Assembly: GCF_014644535.1 (NCBI RefSeq)
Contig: NZ_BMKW01000007.1
Location: forward strand, 186,001-250,000
Length of the DNA: 64,000 bases
DNA from: Neoroseomonas lacus
GTDB lineage: Bacteria; Pseudomonadota; Alphaproteobacteria; Acetobacterales; Acetobacteraceae
Direction of reading: 5' to 3'
The position numbers and the translations under genes were made by a program. This document shows, in pieces, positions 59,221-64,000 of this stretch (the first letter of the stretch is position 1; each line of letters begins with the position of its first letter). Under the pieces are notes generated by a model, which was not told the origin of the DNA, did no database searches, and saw only the letters and a list, made by a program, of their open reading frames with translations.

Positions 59221-59553
59221 GGAAGTATTCCGATCAAACAAGATGTACCGCACGCACGAACCCGCACGGCGGATCAAACTTCTGTAGGGAGCGGGCAGCG
59301 GGCTCGGCGCTCGATCACGAGCTAGGAGAGCAGGCCGAACCAAACAAGGCTGACGCAGTGAACATAGGCGCATCAAGGGCGATTACAAGCGTTGCTTCAG
59401 GCAGCGCGCAGAATGAACAGGGCTTGCCTACCCTTTCCTCAATCATCGCTGGGCGCTGGCCGCCGCAGCCATAATGCCCCAGCCCGGGCATTGACGCGGT
59501 GCCGGCTTGTAAAGTCACCTGTGCTGAACTTTGTGATCCAGCCGGAGTTCGTC
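59221..59553. other. Divergent region between cspA and the ABC binding-protein gene
   Basis: 333 bp without a gene. It should contain the cspA promoter and leader (minus strand) and the promoter of the binding-protein gene (plus strand). The part 59340-59420 is less GC-rich than its surroundings. I saw no clear operator palindrome. Confidence 0.5.
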
Positions 59554-61122
59554 ATGCCACGTCGCCCTTTGCGAAGGCTCATCGCCCTGTTGATGCTGGG
59601 CGCGCTTCTCCTGCCCATCAGCGCGCCGCGGGCGCAGACCCTCACCGCAGTGCTCGAGGCCGAGATCGTTACCCTCGACCCGCATTTCACCCCGGCCTAC
59701 ATCACCCGCACCTTCGGCTACATGGTGTTCGACACGTTGTTCGCCATGGACAGCCAGGGTCGGGTGCAGCCGCAGATGGTGCAATCCTGGACGGCCTCGC
59801 CCGACGGGCTGACCTGGACCTTCACACTGCGAGAGGGCCTTGCCTGGCATGACGGCACGCCGGTGACGGCCGCCGATTGCGTCGCCTCCATCCAGCGCTG
59901 GGGCACGCGCAGCGCCCTTGGCAGCCGCATGCTGGCGGCGATCGGCTCGATCGAGACCAAGGACGCGCGCAGCTTCACCCTGACGCTGAAGGAACCCTTC
60001 GGCCTGGTGCTGGAGACGCTCGGCACCACCTCCTCGCCCGTGCCGTTCATGATGCCGGAGCGCCTGGCCCGCACGCCGGGGACGGAACGCATCACCGAGA
60101 TCATCGGCTCCGGCCCCTTCACCTATAGCCGTGCCGACCATCGCACCGGCGACCGCATGCTGCTGCGCCGCAACGCGGCCTATGTGCCGCGCGCCGAACC
60201 CGCCGACCATCTGGCCGGCGGCAAAGTGGCACGCATCGAAGCGCTCGACATCCGCGTGATCCCCGATGGTGCGACCGCGGTCTCGGCGATGCGTACCGGC
60301 GAGATCGACTACATCCAGTACGCGCCCTTCGACCTGCTCGGGCAGTTGGAGCGCGACCGCCGCGTGCGCGTGCAATCCTTCACCGGCCTCGAACAATTCA
60401 CCGGTCATTACCGCACCAATGCGGCCTCCGGCCCCTTCGCCGATCCCGCCATTCGCCGCGTGCTACTGCATCTGGTGGACCAGAGCGAGGTGATGGCGGG
60501 CATGGGCCTGTCGGACCGCTACTCTCGCACCTGCAATGCGTTCTTCATCTGCGGCTCACCCTATGAATCCGCGGTCGGTACCGAGCCGATGCAGCGCCCC
60601 TCCATCGAGGCGGCGCGCGAGGCGCTGCGGCAGACGCGCTACGCCGGCGAACCGGTGATCGTGCTTGTCGCCAACGATCTCGAAGCGCCGAAGATCTCCA
60701 GCGAGATCCTCGCCGACCGGCTCCGCCGCGCCGGCTTCACGGTGGACATGCAGGTGATGGACTGGGCCTCGGTGCTCGCCCGCCGCACGCGCCGCGACGG
60801 CTGGAGCGTGTTCGGCGTGCATGCGCTGGGCGTGGATCTGCACAACCCGCTGACCAATTCCGTCGTCGGCTTCAACTGCACCAATGCGCTGACCGGCGGC
60901 TTCCATTGCCAGGAAGCGCTGACCCCGCTCTTCGCGCAATTTGCCGCGGCGCCGACACTGGAAGCGCGCCAGGCGCTCGCCGCGCAGATGCAGGAGATCA
61001 TCTACGGCCAGGGCATGGCCGTGCCGTGGGGCCAGTTCGCCCAGCCCGCCGTGCATCGCGTGCAACTGGAAAACCTGATCCCCTCGGCCATCCCCCTGTT
61101 TTGGAATGTCGGAAAGCGTTGA
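59554..61122 (+). CDS. ABC transporter substrate-binding protein, family 5 (peptide/nickel type)
   Basis: A 522-residue exported receptor. The signal peptide MPRRPLRRLIALLMLGALLL is cut near PRAQT. The SBP family 5 hallmarks VLEAEIVTLDPHFTPAYITR, LTWTFTLREGLAWHDGTPVT and ADCVASIQRW follow, and the long two-lobe body has normal length. Such proteins bind peptides, opines, glycosides or other small ligands for Dpp/Opp-type transporters, but no permease genes are adjacent. The GMC oxidoreductase gene starts 5 bp downstream, so the ligand may be the alcohol that enzyme oxidises. Confidence 0.93.
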   Translation: MPRRPLRRLIALLMLGALLLPISAPRAQTLTAVLEAEIVTLDPHFTPAYITRTFGYMVFDTLFAMDSQGRVQPQMVQSWTASPDGLTWTFTLREGLAWHDGTPVTAADCVASIQRWGTRSALGSRMLAAIGSIETKDARSFTLTLKEPFGLVLETLGTTSSPVPFMMPERLARTPGTERITEIIGSGPFTYSRADHRTGDRMLLRRNAAYVPRAEPADHLAGGKVARIEALDIRVIPDGATAVSAMRTGEIDYIQYAPFDLLGQLERDRRVRVQSFTGLEQFTGHYRTNAASGPFADPAIRRVLLHLVDQSEVMAGMGLSDRYSRTCNAFFICGSPYESAVGTEPMQRPSIEAAREALRQTRYAGEPVIVLVANDLEAPKISSEILADRLRRAGFTVDMQVMDWASVLARRTRRDGWSVFGVHALGVDLHNPLTNSVVGFNCTNALTGGFHCQEALTPLFAQFAAAPTLEARQALAAQMQEIIYGQGMAVPWGQFAQPAVHRVQLENLIPSAIPLFWNVGKR

Positions 61123-61127
61123 CCACC

Positions 61128-62696
61128 ATGTATGACGTGATCGTTGTGGGCGCCGGTTCCGCCGGCGCCCCGGTTGCCGCGCGGCTGTCCGAGGATGGCC
61201 ATCGTCGCGTGTTGTTGCTCGAAGCCGGCCGCGACTGGCGTTCCGCCGATGCGCCGCACGCGCTGCGCAGCGCCAATATCATCCCCTTCATGCACGACCC
61301 GAGGAACCAGGCCGAATGGCAGTGGCCGGGCCTGATGACGCGCCGCACCGCCGCGCAGGAACCGCGCTTCTACTGGCGCGGCAAGGCGATGGGCGGATCC
61401 TCGACGGTGAACGCGCAGATCGCCATCCGTGGCGTACCCGCCGCCTTCGATTCCTGGGCCGAGGCAGGGTGCGAAGGATGGGCAGCCAGCGACGTGCTGC
61501 CGTTGTTCGATGCCATCGAGGATGACGCCGACACCGGCATCGCACCCGGCATCCGCCAGGGTGGCCCCCTGCCCGTCTTTCGCATGCCGGCCGAACAATG
61601 GGGCGCGGTCGATCTCGGGCTGCGCGACGCGGCGCTGGCAGCGGGTTATCGCTGGAAGCCGGACCTCAACGCGCCCGAAGGCGAAGGCATTTCCTGCAAC
61701 CCGATCAACCTCCGCGACGGGGTGCGGGTGACGACCAATGACGGCTATCTGGAGCCCGCGCGTGGCCGCGCCAACCTCACCATCCGTGGCGGGGCGCTGG
61801 TCGATCGCGTGCTGTTCGACGGCAACCGCGCGCGCGGCGTGCGCGTGCGATTCGGCGATGCATGGGAAGAGATCGAAGGCCGTGAGATCGTGCTCTGCGC
61901 CGGCGCGATCCATAGCCCGACCATCCTCATGCGCTCTGGGATCGGCCCGGCGGCGGCGCTGCGCGCGCTCGGCATCGCCGTCCTGCATGACCTCCCGGCG
62001 GTTGGCCAGCATCTGATGGATCATCCGATTCTGCGCGCGAGCATCGACCTCAGGCCCGGCTTCCGCGCGCGCGGCGCCGATGCGCGCCACACCAATTGCT
62101 GCCTGACCTACAGCAGTGGCCTCGCCGGCGGCGGCGAGCGCGACATGATCATGATCGCCTACAATCATCGCAGCCTGACGGAAGATGGCGAACCGGCGCC
62201 GGTCGGCGCCATCGGCGTCGCGCTCTATGACGCCTTCTCGCGCGGGGAACTGCGCCTGACCTCGGCCGATCCGGAAGCGCAACCCGTTGTCGACGAGAAC
62301 ATGCTCGACGACCCGCGCGACCGGCTGCGGCTGCGCGACGGTGTGCGACGCTTGGCGACTCTGACCGCGCTCACGCCAATCTCGGCGATCGCCGAGGCCA
62401 TCCAGTTCGGCGAAAGCGGCCTGTCCATGCATGATACCGCGGCCCTGGAGGATGACGCGCTGGACGCCATCATGCTGCGCGAGGCGGGCGACATCCAGCA
62501 CGCCGCCGGCACCTGCCGCATGACCGCGCATGAGGACCCGCGCGGCGTGGTCGACCCCGACCTCAAGGTGCGCGGCGTGACCGGACTGCGCGTGGCCGAT
62601 GCGTCGATCATGCCGACGGATTGCCGCGCCAACCTCCACTTCACCTGCGTGATGATCGGCGAGAACCTGGCCCGTCGCATGCGCGCATCGGCCTGA
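61128..62696 (+). CDS. GMC-family FAD-dependent oxidoreductase (choline dehydrogenase-like)
   Basis: A 522-residue flavoenzyme. The FAD motif YDVIVVGAGSAGAPVAARLS opens the protein; WRGKAMGGSSTVNAQIAIRG is GMC signature 1; CAGAIHSPTILMRSGIG is signature 2; and the C-terminal QHAAGTCRM contains the active-site histidine, followed by LRVADASIMP. It oxidises an alcohol, possibly choline-like, to an aldehyde in the cytoplasm. The start lies 5 bp after the binding-protein stop, so both belong to one operon; uptake and oxidation of one substrate is a reasonable inference. Confidence 0.94.
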   Translation: MYDVIVVGAGSAGAPVAARLSEDGHRRVLLLEAGRDWRSADAPHALRSANIIPFMHDPRNQAEWQWPGLMTRRTAAQEPRFYWRGKAMGGSSTVNAQIAIRGVPAAFDSWAEAGCEGWAASDVLPLFDAIEDDADTGIAPGIRQGGPLPVFRMPAEQWGAVDLGLRDAALAAGYRWKPDLNAPEGEGISCNPINLRDGVRVTTNDGYLEPARGRANLTIRGGALVDRVLFDGNRARGVRVRFGDAWEEIEGREIVLCAGAIHSPTILMRSGIGPAAALRALGIAVLHDLPAVGQHLMDHPILRASIDLRPGFRARGADARHTNCCLTYSSGLAGGGERDMIMIAYNHRSLTEDGEPAPVGAIGVALYDAFSRGELRLTSADPEAQPVVDENMLDDPRDRLRLRDGVRRLATLTALTPISAIAEAIQFGESGLSMHDTAALEDDALDAIMLREAGDIQHAAGTCRMTAHEDPRGVVDPDLKVRGVTGLRVADASIMPTDCRANLHFTCVMIGENLARRMRASA

Positions 62697-62717
62697 ATTC
62701 AGGCTGGCGTCACGCCT

Positions 62718-62752
62718 GATACCAACGCTCGCCGTACGCGAACGTTAGTATC
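62718..62752 (+). terminator. Terminator after the GMC oxidoreductase gene
   Basis: GATACCAACG (62718-62727) and CGTTAGTATC (62743-62752) pair with one mismatch, and the loop can extend the stem through TCGC/GCGA. TTTT follows within five bases at 62757-62760. It lies 22 bp after the stop, so it fits an intrinsic terminator. Confidence 0.65.
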
Positions 62753-63301
62753 CACATTTTCGTGTCCGTAAACGTGACGTGCCGGAGGCACGCCCCCGGC
62801 GCCGGGTCGTTCGCCCCGCACGGAGATGCCGCGGAGGCGGGCCTCCGGCTCCCCTAACCGCGCGAGCCGTCGCCGCTCGGAGCTGCTGCCGATCGTCGGC
62901 CGCAGGCTGATTGTCAATGACGATGACCGCCGCGTCAGCATCATTGGCACACTGCTGCGGCACCATCGAGTGACGCCTGTTGGCGCGCTTCACGCCTCGC
63001 GCACCTCGCAGGTCCTTGGACTCCGAACGCTCATCCGGCGGCCGATTCGTCACGATGCGCGGGGCGGTCGTCCAATTTCGTTGCAGTACCGAGGCTCATG
63101 TATGATGCTGCCCTGCATCGGAGGTCCCTGCCGGGGCGCCGATGCTTGGGAAGGTTCGAGGCGCCGCGAGGTGGCAGATGCCGCTGGGGTTGCGCTGGTT
63201 CGTGTTCCGCCCGACTGCCGAATGACCACGCAAACGCAACCTGGATCTTGCGCATGACCCTTCATTCCTCTGGCACACATCGGCCAAGCTCCGACGTCGT
63301 T
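62753..63301. other. Intergenic region with repeat-like sequence, no convincing gene
   Basis: About 550 bp. Around 63011-63040 the minus strand encodes RPPDERSESKDLRGARG, a phrase I associate with a widespread non-coding repeat translated in many alphaproteobacterial genomes, so this part is probably repeat-derived. The remaining frames are Arg-rich and lack ribosome sites. Confidence 0.4.
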
Positions 63302-63508
63302 TCAATGAGTTGAGGCTTGCCTGGTAGCGACGTCATGACCCCCTCGGTGGGTGAACCGGATGATGCCGCCCTGCGGGTGCACTTCGACCAGTGCCACAGG
63401 CTCGAATGCCGCGGCGGTTGCGTACGTTTCGGCGCGCTGCCGAATGAGGTCAGGAGACGCAAAGAGAACGCGCCCTTCGCGACTGATGTGGAAGGTTCTG
63501 GCGCCCAT
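63302..63508 (-). CDS. Possible small protein (68 residues)
   Basis: A short frame starting MGARTFHISREGRVLFASPD and continuing LIRQRAETYATAAAFEPVAL, EVHPQGGIIRFTHRGGHDVA. It has balanced composition, unlike nearby shadow frames, and a predicted beta-alpha-beta pattern. No family recognised. There is no obvious Shine-Dalgarno, and it lies in a poorly coding stretch, so it may be a remnant. Confidence 0.4.
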   Translation of the reverse strand: MGARTFHISREGRVLFASPDLIRQRAETYATAAAFEPVALVEVHPQGGIIRFTHRGGHDVATRQASTH

Positions 63509-63822
63509 GATCGCGCCACAGCCCAGATCTCCCGCGGGATGGCGAGCCTTGCGAACACACGAGCCCGACCGGCTGGCGGCGAGACAGGGCCTATCCCGAT
63601 CCTTGGCTGCAGGCAACTGACGACGCGCGGAAGCAGCCAAAGTCGGAGACTTCACGAAAACGCCTCACGGCGCCGCGTTGTGAGGATCGCCAAGCCGTGG
63701 TTCGCTTCTCGCCCGACGCTCGGGTGGGTCGGGCATCTGACGGATCGCAGGGTCAACCAGCAGGGAGCGGAGTGAAACATGGCTTTCGCTGTGGACTGGC
63801 ACGGATGCAGCAGGTGGATGGC

Positions 63823-64000
63823 ATGACGACATACGATCAGGCTCACCGCTTGCTCGCAATCCAGTCGGCGAAGCTCGGGTCGAACAAGGCGATGATGACG
63901 AAGCTGCAGGGAAAGGACCAGCTCTGCCGGCCTTTCGAGATGCAGATCGCCTTCGTGACGGCAGAGCCTGTCGCTGACGTGAAATCAATGCTCGGCGAGG
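63823..64000 (+). CDS. vgrG: VgrG/TssI-like type VI secretion spike protein, 5' end only
   Basis: The last 178 bp open a frame that runs off the window: MTTYDQAHRLLAIQSAKLGS, LQGKDQLCRPFEMQIAFVTA, then ADVKSMLGE. The pattern R-L-L-x-I...L-x-G-x-[DE]-x-L-x-RPFE, then an acidic or VTAE stretch and the LLG/MLG motif, is the N-terminus of VgrG (the gp44-like domain). An ATG six codons earlier (63805) is in frame; AGGTGG precedes 63823. VgrG forms the tip of the type VI secretion needle. The rest of the gene and any effector lie to the right of the window. Confidence 0.7.
   Translation, partial: MTTYDQAHRLLAIQSAKLGSNKAMMTKLQGKDQLCRPFEMQIAFVTAEPVADVKSMLGE

Noticed and set aside
62745..63053. Minus-strand frame containing RPPDERSESKDLRGARG as a gene
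   Set aside because: The phrase is typical of a translated intergenic repeat; the rest is Arg-rich with no start signal.
1..64000. tRNA, rRNA or other structured RNA genes
   Set aside because: No cloverleaf with conserved T-loop (GGTTCGAATC-type) or rRNA signature was recognised by eye; a dedicated tRNA and Rfam scan would settle it.

Overview
The window is GC-rich DNA, strongly biased to G/C at third codon positions, with many four-base ATGA start/stop overlaps. Its gene content (TRAP transporter, Bug-type receptor, many acyl-CoA and CoA-pathway enzymes, amidohydrolases, xanthine-dehydrogenase-type oxidase, RND pump, DUF1622, DUF3141, FixJ remnant) fits an environmental alphaproteobacterium, most likely Rhodospirillales/Acetobacteraceae (Roseomonas-like). 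That placement is inferred from gene families only; no rRNA or tRNA gene was seen.

1-8.7 kb is metabolic: the 3' end of a TRAP transporter operon (dctP end, dctQ, dctM), a convergent Bug receptor whose ribosome binding site lies in a perfect hairpin below an 18-bp TetR-like palindrome, a 1-Cys peroxiredoxin, an E1 beta/alpha 2-oxoacid dehydrogenase pair, and a divergent two-gene unit pairing an unrecognised internally duplicated protein with a ThDP enzyme. 8.8-19.4 kb holds small envelope proteins, ribokinase, thioredoxin 2, a lone molybdopterin oxidase subunit, and a fatty-acid oxidation block (two acyl-CoA dehydrogenases, a FadJ-like fusion, a divergent SDR) with a second TetR-like palindrome.

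19.4-36.4 kb is the most unusual part: nine tightly packed minus-strand genes plus a tenth beyond a hairpin. In transcription order they are a membrane-anchored trypsin-like protease, a DUF2135-like membrane protein, a third membrane protein with a related cytoplasmic N-terminal domain, SrfB (Hsp70/actin-fold ATPase), SrfC (dynamin-like GTPase), a membrane protein with a Sel1-like tail, a secreted SH3/VWA protein, an ABC ATPase, an FtsX-like permease, then a secreted cysteine-less FGE-fold protein. It looks like an envelope-spanning NTP-driven machine of unknown purpose.

36.4-42 kb carries small secreted proteins, dispersed repeats, a decayed IS5-family transposase, a likely iron-regulated esterase and a three-gene amidohydrolase/Rieske operon. 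42-53.9 kb has an RND efflux pair, a four-gene hydrolase operon (MBL, gamma-glutamyltransferase-like, adenosine-deaminase-like, M20) and a DUF1622-SulP pair. 54-64 kb has a DUF3141 protein, a broken FixJ-type regulator, small nucleoid/regulatory genes, a cold-shock gene, a peptide-type binding protein with a GMC oxidoreductase, and, cut by the right edge, the first codons of a vgrG-like type VI secretion gene.
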